From the NCBI RefSeq assembly GCF_934372025.1, contig NZ_CAKROJ010000028.1, positions 1 to 29,598 of the forward strand: DNA of 29,598 nt. The letters run 5' to 3'. This document shows positions 1-5,848 of this stretch, piece by piece; the stretch's first letter is position 1; each line of letters opens with the position of its first letter. The DNA comes from an uncultured Blautia sp. (lineage in GTDB: Bacteria; Bacillota; Clostridia; Lachnospirales; Lachnospiraceae). The translations under genes were made by a program, and so were the position numbers. Below the pieces are notes generated by a model, which saw nothing but the letters and a program-made list of their open reading frames with translations, did not search any database and had not been told where the DNA came from.

Positions 1-1
1 T

Positions 2-74
2 GGGATATTAGCTCAGTTGGTAGAGCACTTGACTTTTAATCAAGTTGTCCGGGGTTCGAATCCCCGATGTCTCA
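2..74 (+). tRNA. tRNA-Lys (anticodon UUU)
   Basis: A complete cloverleaf is visible. The 7-bp acceptor stem pairs GGGATAT with ATGTCTC, with two G-T wobbles. The D arm contains GCTCAGTTGGTAGAGC, the anticodon loop reads CTTTTAA with anticodon TTT, and the T arm is CGGGG-TTCGAAT-CCCCG. The discriminator base is A, and CCA is not encoded. The gene begins at the window edge, so its promoter and any upstream tRNAs are not visible. Confidence 0.97.
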
Positions 75-80
75 TTTTTA

Positions 81-112
81 AAGACACTATTGTTATAATA
101 GTGTCTTTTTTG
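81..112 (+). terminator. Rho-independent terminator of tRNA-Lys
   Basis: A perfect 11-bp stem, AAGACACTATT (81-91) with AATAGTGTCTT (97-107), encloses a 5-nt loop and is followed by a run of T. It lies 6 nt after the tRNA end, so it terminates the tRNA transcript. Confidence 0.93.
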
Positions 113-237
113 TTTTAATAAAATATGTCTGCTATGGATTCCAGGAATAAGGTTCTATACGCTTATGATTATGCATATATTATATCGTATGTGAAATGTA
201 CAGTAGTGGGAAGTGCGCAGTCCTGATACTGGACATG

Positions 238-266
238 TTGATAAAAAGGCAACTGTTTGCAATAAT
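238..266 (+). promoter_or_regulatory. Putative sigma-A promoter for the small secreted protein
   Basis: TTGATA (238-243) and AATAAT (261-266) are separated by exactly 17 nt, and lie about 30 nt upstream of the GTG start at 297. The match is reasonable but the region is AT-rich, so chance resemblance is possible. Confidence 0.4.
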
Positions 267-296
267 AAAATGAATGGAAGCAGAAGGAGGAGCATT

Positions 297-617
297 GTGA
301 AGAAAGTGCGAGAGTGTTTTCATATACTGATAACAGCGGTGATTTGTTTGATGGTAAGTATGATTCCTGGAAAAAATGCTGTATCAGCAAGTATTGAAGA
401 AGATGTGGCAGGAGAAGTGTTATCCACAGGAAATGATCATATTGCAGATAGATTTGCACAGAAAATGACTGATAAAGTTCGGGAATTGTGGATAAGCAGT
501 TATATAAAGCGTAACAGGATGTGGAAAAAGCTTTTTTTCTGGATGCAAGGTCCGGGAGACAAGAAAGCTGTCTTCTTATTAGATAGAAATAAGAAAACAG
601 CTGTTGAAATAAATTAA
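297..617 (+). CDS. Small secreted or membrane-anchored hypothetical protein (106 aa)
   Basis: I do not recognise this protein. I chose the GTG at 297 because AGGAGG (285-290) lies at good spacing just before it; an ATG at 213 would add residues without a ribosome binding site and would spoil the signal sequence. The product opens with a basic stretch (VKKVREC) and a hydrophobic core of about 17 residues ending near GKNAVSA, which resembles a Sec signal peptide. The remainder is about 70 residues, charged and rich in Lys/Arg, with no motif I can name. It follows a tRNA and its terminator and converges on the metallophosphoesterase gene, with the two reading frames overlapping by 4 nt. It could be a fast-evolving secreted protein or the remnant of a longer gene; its end in a charged tail shows no obvious frameshift. 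Confidence 0.55.
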   Translation: MKKVRECFHILITAVICLMVSMIPGKNAVSASIEEDVAGEVLSTGNDHIADRFAQKMTDKVRELWISSYIKRNRMWKKLFFWMQGPGDKKAVFLLDRNKKTAVEIN

Positions 618-1813
618 GAATCTTGAAATCGTAGAAGAATGCTACAGATTTCACTATCAGTACCGAGACGCATTGCAGGTCCCCAGACACCAGCTCCGGA
701 AGTTGTAATATTAGTCATATTGTCCTTGTGCAGAAGGCCACATGAATTCTCCCACATCAGTTTGATGGTGAAATTTCCGGGAAATGTCTGTCCGTCATGT
801 GTGTGTCCGCATAAATCCAGATCAACACCTGCATCAGCAAGTTCCTGTAATTCCGTTGGCTGATGGTCTAGAACAATAATTGGTTTGTCCTTGTCCAGCT
901 TTTCTGTAAGTTGGGCAGGGGCTTTTCTTTTTTCATGTATTTTTTCAATCAGAGACGCATCTTTTCGTCCGATTATATAGAATTCATTATTAATGAGAAG
1001 TGCTTCATCTTCCAGTAGCTGAATATTGGAATCTTCAAGAAATTTTTGCATGCGTGGGTCTATTATGTCAGTTGCAGAACCCTTGTGTTTAAAAGTAAAA
1101 CCGGCAAGGATTTCTTCGTTGAGATCATGATTTCCCCAACAGGCGTAGACTCCGTAAGTGGATTTTATACCGCGTAGAATTTTTTTCAGTTTTTCAGGAT
1201 TGCGAATCGCATCGTATTCATTATCAAAAATATCTCCGGCAATACAGACGAGATCCGGATTTTGGTTATTTATTTTGCGAACAAGTTCTCTGGCATGCGG
1301 AATACCTGCATTATATCCAAAATGTGTATCTGCCACGAGAACAGTTTTCATGGATGTTCTGGTTGGTAAGGTTTTGTTGATTTTTACTTCATAAGGCATA
1401 ATTTTAATATACTTGGCATGAAAGATTCCGTATGCATTCAGAAGAATAATCAGTATAGCACAAATACTACCGGTAAGTGTAAAGACAATCCTGGAATGAA
1501 TCCATGATGCATGGAAGATATATTTGAAAAGCATTCTTCCCATGTCTGCAATCAGAATGATTATCAGAGTATAAAGAAAGATTCCAAGAAAATAATTTCC
1601 GGTTGTTTTAAGTATGCGGTGAAGACCTTTGGGCTTTTTGATAAGGAAACCAGTCAACAGGCTTGATGAAAGTAAAATATATATAACAGCAAATATGAGG
1701 CGAAAAGCCAGAGTGCGGAGAATACTGTGACATGTTCCCATCCAAAGGTATGCCCATCGTAAGATATACAGATTCAACAGTAGATAGATAGGTGACAGAT
1801 AGACTGCTATCAT
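614..1813 (-). CDS. Membrane-anchored metallophosphoesterase (calcineurin-like)
   Basis: The 399-aa protein has four hydrophobic segments in its N-terminal third (about residues 5-25, 36-56, 73-93 and 109-129), followed by a calcineurin-like phosphoesterase domain. The metal-binding motifs appear in the expected order: VADTHFG (D162, H164), AGDIFD (D194), GNHD (227-230), LDHQP and GHTHDG. This is the layout of YkuE/YpbG-like phosphoesterases, which act on membrane or envelope substrates; the actual substrate cannot be told from sequence. The start ATG follows a clear GGAGGG ribosome binding site (complement of CCCTCC at 1821-1826). The gene is monocistronic, transcribed from its own extended -10 promoter and diverging from spoIID. 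Its stop codon overlaps the end of the convergent small gene. Confidence 0.9.
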   Translation of the reverse strand: MIAVYLSPIYLLLNLYILRWAYLWMGTCHSILRTLAFRLIFAVIYILLSSSLLTGFLIKKPKGLHRILKTTGNYFLGIFLYTLIIILIADMGRMLFKYIFHASWIHSRIVFTLTGSICAILIILLNAYGIFHAKYIKIMPYEVKINKTLPTRTSMKTVLVADTHFGYNAGIPHARELVRKINNQNPDLVCIAGDIFDNEYDAIRNPEKLKKILRGIKSTYGVYACWGNHDLNEEILAGFTFKHKGSATDIIDPRMQKFLEDSNIQLLEDEALLINNEFYIIGRKDASLIEKIHEKRKAPAQLTEKLDKDKPIIVLDHQPTELQELADAGVDLDLCGHTHDGQTFPGNFTIKLMWENSCGLLHKDNMTNITTSGAGVWGPAMRLGTDSEICSILLRFQDS

Positions 1814-1839
1814 ATAGTTCCCTCCAGAAGTTTTTTTCT

Positions 1840-1848
1840 ATTATATCA
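1840..1848 (-). promoter_or_regulatory. Extended -10 promoter of the metallophosphoesterase gene
   Basis: On the minus strand the sequence reads TGATATAAT, a perfect -10 hexamer with the TGn extension, about 27 nt upstream of the start codon. No good -35 box is visible, which is common for extended -10 promoters. Confidence 0.5.
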
Positions 1849-1916
1849 TGATGAGATAAAAAAATATGTAAAATATGATTATAAAAAAATAGACGACATA
1901 TAGTGATATAAAGTAC

Positions 1917-1931
1917 ATAAAGGTCCTTTAT
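1917..1931. promoter_or_regulatory. Perfect 15-bp palindrome over the spoIID ribosome binding site
   Basis: ATAAAGGTCCTTTAT is a perfect inverted repeat that ends at the base before the spoIID ATG and contains the only Shine-Dalgarno candidate (AAAGG). In RNA it could fold as a 6-bp stem with a GTC loop, partly hiding the ribosome binding site; in DNA it could bind a dimer. Upstream at 1897-1904, CATATAGT resembles a sigma-E -10 element (family consensus CATACAnT), which would suit spoIID, but no convincing -35 accompanies it. Confidence 0.45.
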
Positions 1932-2768
1932 ATGAAAAAAAGAAAAAATCGGATGTTTGTCAATCTGTTTATATTGGCAGTTCTTCCATATGTGATAACA
2001 ATATTGATAAATGGATCAGAAATGGCACTTTTGAACAGAAATGCAGATCCGGAAATAATATTGCCGATTATATTGAAAGAGCAGATATCATCAGATTATG
2101 AAGAAGAAACTTTAAAGGCACAGGCAGTGATTGCAAGAAGTAACTTATTCAGAAAATTAAAAAACAAAAATGAAATGGAGAAAGAATATAAAAAGTTACA
2201 GGAAAAAAATTTAGAGAAATGGAAAATATGTGTATTTATGGATAAAAAAGAGCAAAAATTCGAAGACGCTGTAAAGAGTACAAAAGGACAGATTCTTACG
2301 TTTAATGGAGAAGTGAAACTTGTTCCGTATCATGAGATAAGTGCAGGACAGACACGAAATGGAGAGATTGCATTTCATGATTCAGAGTATGCATATTTAA
2401 AAGGAGTAGACAGCAGTGCTGATAAAGCAGCATCAGATTATTTTAATAGTGTATATATAAACAGACAACAGCTTCCGGAAGAGTTAAAAGTTAAAGAGAG
2501 AGAGGAAAGTGGATATGTGGTCAGTCTTATGGCAGATAAAAAAATTCTGGAAGCGGAAGCTTTTGCAAAAGGAATGAAAATACCATCATCGGATTTCTCC
2601 ATACAGAAAGTTGGCAATCTGGTTCGATTTCTGAGCAAAGGCAAAGGACATGGAATCGGATTTTCTCAGTATGGAGGAAATGAGATGGCAAAAGAGGGAA
2701 AGAACTGGAAGGAAATTTTGAATACATATTTTCCATTGATGGAAATTACTGCAGAAGATTTTTTATGA
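1932..2768 (+). CDS. spoIID: Stage II sporulation protein D (SpoIID)
   Basis: SpoIID is the lytic transglycosylase of the mother-cell DMP machine that thins septal peptidoglycan so the engulfing membrane can migrate. The 278-aa product starts with a basic tail and one membrane helix (about residues 8-26). It then shows the family core: an ILKEQIS segment with E50, which aligns by position with the catalytic glutamate, followed by ETLKAQAVIARSN. The C-terminus carries the diagnostic block GKGHGIGFSQYGGNEMA and a final ILNTYFP. The length is slightly below the usual 330 or so. The next gene encodes SpoIIQ, the same order as in other clostridia, which strongly supports the call. Translation probably uses the weak AAAGG inside the palindrome just before the ATG. 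Expression is expected under sigma-E (family knowledge). Confidence 0.92.
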   Translation: MKKRKNRMFVNLFILAVLPYVITILINGSEMALLNRNADPEIILPIILKEQISSDYEEETLKAQAVIARSNLFRKLKNKNEMEKEYKKLQEKNLEKWKICVFMDKKEQKFEDAVKSTKGQILTFNGEVKLVPYHEISAGQTRNGEIAFHDSEYAYLKGVDSSADKAASDYFNSVYINRQQLPEELKVKEREESGYVVSLMADKKILEAEAFAKGMKIPSSDFSIQKVGNLVRFLSKGKGHGIGFSQYGGNEMAKEGKNWKEILNTYFPLMEITAEDFL

Positions 2769-2828
2769 AAATCATAGAAAGAAGTATATTTTGCCAGATT
2801 CCGGGCAATCTCTAAATATAGAAACATC

Positions 2829-2868
2829 GTAATTGTTCAGTAGATGACAGAAAGTTACTGTTCAGTTG
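2829..2868 (+). repeat. Two tandem copies of a 15-bp intergenic repeat
   Basis: GTAATTGTTCAGTAG (2829-2843) and GTTACTGTTCAGTTG (2854-2868) recur with a 25-nt period in the spoIID-spoIIQ gap. A third copy, GTAACTATTCAGCAG, lies after spoIIQ at 3856-3870, and an inverted, slightly altered one at 3928-3942. The copies flank spoIIQ on both sides. Confidence 0.5.
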
Positions 2869-2901
2869 CATGAAAAGATTATAAACAGAGGTGAAACGGA
2901 T

Positions 2902-3726
2902 ATGAAAAAAGGCAGAATTATAAGATATGCAGCGAATACTGCGCTTTTTGCTGTTCTTGCAGCGGCAGGAATTGGGGTTTATCAGTTGGGAACTTCCGGT
3001 ACAGATGAGAAAATGCAGGAAAGATATCCATCTTATTATGATGAGGGGATGATGATGGGGTCTGTACCAGATAATACAGTAGATGCAGGAACAGATCTCG
3101 TAGAAGCGGAGATTGGAAAAAATGAAGTTGTTACAGAAGAGAGAGAAGATCAGGTTGTTAAAAATGGGAACTCTACGAACAAACAGAATGAAAAGTCAGA
3201 CGATACATTCAGTGAAAGTACATTAACTGATGATACAACTTTTTCATCAAAACAGAGTCAGGCAGAATCTGTAAATACATCTGCGAATGTACAGGAAATG
3301 CCGAAATTAAATTTTTCAGAGGATACGCTGATGAAGTGGCCGGTGGATGGTAATATTCTTATGGATTATAATATGGATCAGACTGTTTATTTTCCAACGT
3401 TGGATCAATATAAATTAAGTCCGGCGATTTCTGTTCAGGCGGTAGAAGGAGCTCCTGTTATGGCTTCTGTTCAGGGAAATGTCTATGCGATCGAGAATAG
3501 TGCACAGACTGGAACTACCGTAACGATGGAAATTGGAAGTGGATACCAGGCTATTTATGGACAGCTTACAGATCTGACAGTAGAGGAAGGTGATACAGTG
3601 AAGGAGGGTGAAATAATTGGATATGTGGCAGCTCCGACAAAATACTACAGCAAAGAAGGAAGTAATCTTTATTTTGCTATGAAGAAAAATGGAGAACCGA
3701 TAGATCCGATTGCTTATTTACCGTAA
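2902..3726 (+). CDS. spoIIQ: SpoIIQ-like forespore protein with degenerate LytM/M23 domain
   Basis: SpoIIQ is made in the forespore and binds SpoIIIAH across the intermembrane space to form the engulfment zipper and feeding channel. I start it at the ATG at 2902, which follows GAGGTG at 2889-2894. The 274-aa product has one N-terminal membrane helix (about 8-28), a long polar linker rich in Ser, Thr, Glu and Asn (about 30-140), and an M23/LytM fold at 145-274. Every zinc-ligand position of an active M23 enzyme appears replaced: the HxxxD pair by S173 and S177, the His of YGHL by Q221, and the HLH motif by N255-L-Y257. B. subtilis SpoIIQ also lacks a ligand, whereas C. difficile SpoIIQ keeps them. 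A structural rather than enzymatic role is therefore likely. Its place directly after spoIID supports the name; a generic M23 protein is the alternative. Confidence 0.85.
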   Translation: MKKGRIIRYAANTALFAVLAAAGIGVYQLGTSGTDEKMQERYPSYYDEGMMMGSVPDNTVDAGTDLVEAEIGKNEVVTEEREDQVVKNGNSTNKQNEKSDDTFSESTLTDDTTFSSKQSQAESVNTSANVQEMPKLNFSEDTLMKWPVDGNILMDYNMDQTVYFPTLDQYKLSPAISVQAVEGAPVMASVQGNVYAIENSAQTGTTVTMEIGSGYQAIYGQLTDLTVEEGDTVKEGEIIGYVAAPTKYYSKEGSNLYFAMKKNGEPIDPIAYLP

Positions 3727-3761
3727 GTTATTCACAAAAATTAAAATGGAACGTATAATAA

Positions 3762-3808
3762 AGCAGGTGGGAAAATCCGCAGTCGGTATTTGCCTACCTG
3801 CTGTTTTA
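3762..3808 (+). terminator. Terminator after spoIIQ
   Basis: AGCAGGTGGG (3762-3771) pairs with CCTACCTGCT (3793-3802) through one G-T wobble over a 21-nt loop, followed by GTTTTATT. It lies 36 nt past the spoIIQ stop codon. Confidence 0.75.
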
Positions 3809-3855
3809 TTGAGTGAGATACAAATATGTAACCGACTGCTTATTATAGAAAGATT

Positions 3856-3945
3856 GTAACTATTCAGCAGGCAACAGCCTGTGGGACAGTCACAAAGAAT
3901 GGAAATAACTGATCAGAGGGTAATTCCCTGCTGACAGTTGTTTCC
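3856..3945. repeat. Double-hairpin intergenic repeat element
   Basis: Two adjacent imperfect hairpins fill this stretch between spoIIQ and the GIY-YIG gene. The first (3856-3893) has a perfect inner CAGGC-AACA-GCCTG stem and imperfect outer arms. The second (3901-3945) pairs GGAAATAACTG...AGGG with CCCT...CAGTTGTTTCC around a TAATT loop. The outer ends, GTAACTATTCAGCAG (3856-3870) and its inverted relative (3928-3942), belong to the same short repeat seen upstream of spoIIQ. This resembles a small palindromic intergenic repeat (REP/MITE-like), but no target-site duplication is evident. Confidence 0.5.
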
Positions 3946-4003
3946 TACATAGATTCTGTCGAAAAGGTTTGGGGCAGCAGGTAATTGTAAGAGAGGATAT
4001 AGA

Positions 4004-4264
4004 ATGAATTATACATATATGGTGAGATGTGCGGACGGAACGCTTTATACGGGATGGACAAATTGTGTGGAGAAGCGCTTAAAGGCACATAATGAAGGAA
4101 AAGCCGGTGCAAAATATACAAGAGCAAAACGTCCTGTAGAACTTGTATATTATGAAGGATATGCAACAAAGCAAGAGGCTATGAGCAGAGAATATGCAAT
4201 AAAACAGCTAACGCGAAAAGAAAAACTGAAAATGATGGAGTTCTGGATGACTTCAGAGGAATAA
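4004..4264 (+). CDS. GIY-YIG domain protein (UPF0213/YhbQ-like)
   Basis: The 86-aa protein is a single stand-alone GIY-YIG nuclease-type domain. The signature appears as TYMVRCADGTLYTGWT, with Y-M-V standing for GIY and Y-T-G for YIG. It is followed by the conserved Arg helix (EKRLKAHNEGKAGAKYTR) and the metal-binding Glu in SREYAIK. This size and motif set match the UPF0213 family (E. coli YhbQ), whose cellular role is not firmly established; nuclease activity in DNA repair is suggested by family. The ATG at 4004 follows AGAGGAT. The gene sits alone between the double-hairpin repeat and a convergent terminator. In C. difficile the gene after spoIIQ is spoIIID, so the order differs here. Confidence 0.88.
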   Translation: MNYTYMVRCADGTLYTGWTNCVEKRLKAHNEGKAGAKYTRAKRPVELVYYEGYATKQEAMSREYAIKQLTRKEKLKMMEFWMTSEE

Positions 4265-4276
4265 TAGAAAGACAGT

Positions 4277-4309
4277 AAAAAATTACCCTGCCATTAAATT
4301 GGCAGGGTA
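4277..4309 (-). terminator. Terminator of the hemolysin III gene, overlapping its stop codon
   Basis: TACCCTGCC (4284-4292) and GGCAGGGTA (4301-4309) form a perfect 9-bp stem with an 8-nt loop. Read on the minus strand it is followed by a run of six T, so it serves the minus-strand gene, whose stop codon (4294-4296) lies in the loop. It may also slow transcription arriving from the plus-strand GIY-YIG gene. Confidence 0.85.
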
Positions 4310-4959
4310 GATACGAAGCAATACATTACGATGAAGTGGCAGGCACTTCCAAGCATGATAAATATATGAAAAATTTCATGAGATCCAAATTCTTTGTGAC
4401 GGGCATTGAATAAAGGAAGCTTAAGCCCGTAGATGATACCTCCGATCGTATAGATGATACCTCCGGCAAGCAGCCATCTGAATCCGGCACGTGGCAGGGA
4501 ATGAAAGATAGGAATAAAGGCGAGAACGCAGAGCCATCCCATTCCAATATAAAGTACGGAAGAAAGCCATTTTGGACAGGTGATCCAGAATCCCTTGAGC
4601 AGAATACCGAGAAGGGCAATACTCCATACAAGGGCACAGAGGATATATCCTGTTTTATTATGAAGGACGATCAGGCAGATAGGAGTATAGCTTCCGGCAA
4701 TCATGACAAAGATCATCATATGATCCATTTTTCGCAGACGACGGTTTACCTTTTCTGTAGAATCAATAGAATGATAAACAGTGCTTGCGGTATAGAGAAG
4801 AATCATAGTGAGTATGAAAATGGAAAGGGCAATCACATGTAAAAATGCGTCTTCTCCATGAGAAGCTTTCAAAAGTAATGGAGCAGCACCGACAGCAGCA
4901 AGTAGTAATGCGATACCATGTGTGATAGCACTCCAGGGATCTTTTAATTTAAGTTTCAT
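4294..4959 (-). CDS. Hemolysin III / PAQR family membrane protein
   Basis: The start at 4959 (MKLKLKDPWSA) is preceded by AGGAGGC (complement of 4967-4973); an upstream in-frame ATG lacks such a site. The 221-aa product has seven hydrophobic segments and the PAQR/hemolysin III signatures: SAITHGIALL at the start, TASTVYHS near the first third, and HEIFHIFIMLGSACHF near the end, whose His residues form the metal site known in this superfamily. Members include B. subtilis YplQ and E. coli YqfA; despite the name, haemolysis is not established for most, and roles in membrane lipid homeostasis are proposed. The gene is monocistronic, with a good sigma-A promoter directly followed by a 17-bp perfect palindrome, so a dedicated repressor is likely. 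Confidence 0.9.
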   Translation of the reverse strand: MKLKLKDPWSAITHGIALLLAAVGAAPLLLKASHGEDAFLHVIALSIFILTMILLYTASTVYHSIDSTEKVNRRLRKMDHMMIFVMIAGSYTPICLIVLHNKTGYILCALVWSIALLGILLKGFWITCPKWLSSVLYIGMGWLCVLAFIPIFHSLPRAGFRWLLAGGIIYTIGGIIYGLKLPLFNARHKEFGSHEIFHIFIMLGSACHFIVMYCFVSTLPI

Positions 4960-5000
4960 TTTTAATGCCTCCTGACATAAAATAATCAATAACATATAAT

Positions 5001-5017
5001 GTAGTATTTAATACTAC
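5001..5017. promoter_or_regulatory. 17-bp palindromic operator candidate for the hemolysin III gene
   Basis: GTAGTATTTAATACTAC is a perfect palindrome with 8-bp arms. It abuts the downstream edge of the predicted minus-strand -10 box, so a protein bound there would cover the transcription start. This geometry is typical of TetR, MarR or GntR-type repressor sites. Confidence 0.6.
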
Positions 5018-5046
5018 GTAATAAGTATATTAAGACTATAACTCAA
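5018..5046 (-). promoter_or_regulatory. Sigma-A promoter of the hemolysin III gene
   Basis: On the minus strand TTGAGT (complement of 5041-5046) and TATTAC (complement of 5018-5023) are separated by exactly 17 nt and lie about 60 nt upstream of the start codon. Confidence 0.6.
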
Positions 5047-5268
5047 TTATATATAAATGTAAAGGGAATTATTAAAATTTATAGAAAATCTCATCATCGC
5101 AGATAATTTGGAACAGATTTTGGAATTTTATGAGTAAAGTACATAAATTTTCTTTTTTTCCATATAATATCCATACATCACCTGAGATATTTCAGGAAAG
5201 GATTATCAGGTTACGATATATAAAGTAACGTGTTAAATACGGAAAACAACAGGAGGAACATAAAACAT
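5047..5268. other. AT-rich upstream region of spoVT
   Basis: Together with the hemolysin III promoter this makes a 309-nt gap without a gene. It holds two short inverted repeats: CCTGA-GATATT-TCAGG (5181-5196), and GTTAC (5210-5214) with GTAAC (5225-5229). A CATACAT at 5172-5178 vaguely resembles a sporulation sigma -10 element, but I could not pair it with a -35. AGGAGG (5251-5256) is the spoVT ribosome binding site. No small reading frame is convincing. Confidence 0.35.
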
Positions 5269-5817
5269 ATGAAAGCTACAGGAATTGTCCGTCGCATCGA
5301 TGATCTTGGAAGAGTTGTTATTCCAAAAGAAATTCGGCGAACGCTTCGGATTAAAGAAGGAACACCACTGGAAATATTTACAGATAAAGAAGGTGAAGTG
5401 ATCTTAAAGAAATACTCTCCTATTGGAGAACTGAGTGTTTTTGCAAAAGAATATGCAGAGGCACTGGCACAGACAACGGGTATGGTTGTTTGTATCACAG
5501 ATCATGATCAGGTTGTTGCAGCATCTGGACAGGGAAGTAGAGAACTGATAGGAAAAATGATCAGCAGGGAATTGGACAGAGTGATTACAGAAAGAGAAAT
5601 GAAATGTGTTCATACAGGAGAGCGAAAGTTACTTCCGTTGGTTGAAAATCAGAAAGATTGCGTATCAGAACTGATCATTCAACCAATTATCTGTGCCGGT
5701 GATGCGATTGGAGCGGTGGCACTTATGGGAAAAGGAATTGGAGAAAAATTCGGAAATCCTGAACAGATGCTTGTAAAGACTGCAGCAGGCTTTTTGGGTC
5801 GTCAGATGGAACAGTAA
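5269..5817 (+). CDS. spoVT: Stage V sporulation protein T (AbrB-family regulator)
   Basis: SpoVT is a forespore transcription factor that tunes sigma-G genes and later spore maturation. The start is the ATG at 5269, since MKATGIVRRIDDLGRVVIPKEIR is the canonical N-terminus and AGGAGG lies 12 nt upstream. Residues 1-50 form the swapped-hairpin AbrB DNA-binding domain, including LGRVVIPKEIRR and GTPLEIF. The rest (about 55-180) is a GAF-like sensory domain. The length of 182 aa is close to the 178 aa of B. subtilis SpoVT and much longer than AbrB or Abh (about 95 aa), which decides the call. The gene is flanked by the hemolysin III gene diverging from it and aroF converging on it, so it stands alone. 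Confidence 0.92.
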   Translation: MKATGIVRRIDDLGRVVIPKEIRRTLRIKEGTPLEIFTDKEGEVILKKYSPIGELSVFAKEYAEALAQTTGMVVCITDHDQVVAASGQGSRELIGKMISRELDRVITEREMKCVHTGERKLLPLVENQKDCVSELIIQPIICAGDAIGAVALMGKGIGEKFGNPEQMLVKTAAGFLGRQMEQ

Positions 5818-5820
5818 AAA

Positions 5821-5848
5821 ACCAGTGGCTTTGTGCCACTGGTCATTT
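5821..5848. terminator. Bidirectional terminator between spoVT and DAHP synthase
   Basis: ACCAGTGGC (5821-5829) and GCCACTGGT (5835-5843) form a perfect 9-bp stem with a 5-nt loop. A run of A precedes it and a run of T follows it, so it can terminate transcription from both convergent genes. Confidence 0.92.

Noticed and set aside
169..690. A 173-codon minus-strand frame across the small secreted gene
   Set aside because: It overlaps both the secreted protein and the metallophosphoesterase end, is Leu/Phe/Tyr/Ser-rich without motif, and no ribosome binding site precedes it.
4966..4995. Longer start for the hemolysin III protein
   Set aside because: The AGGAGGC site and the family N-terminus support the start at 4959; the longer version would place the ribosome binding site inside the gene.
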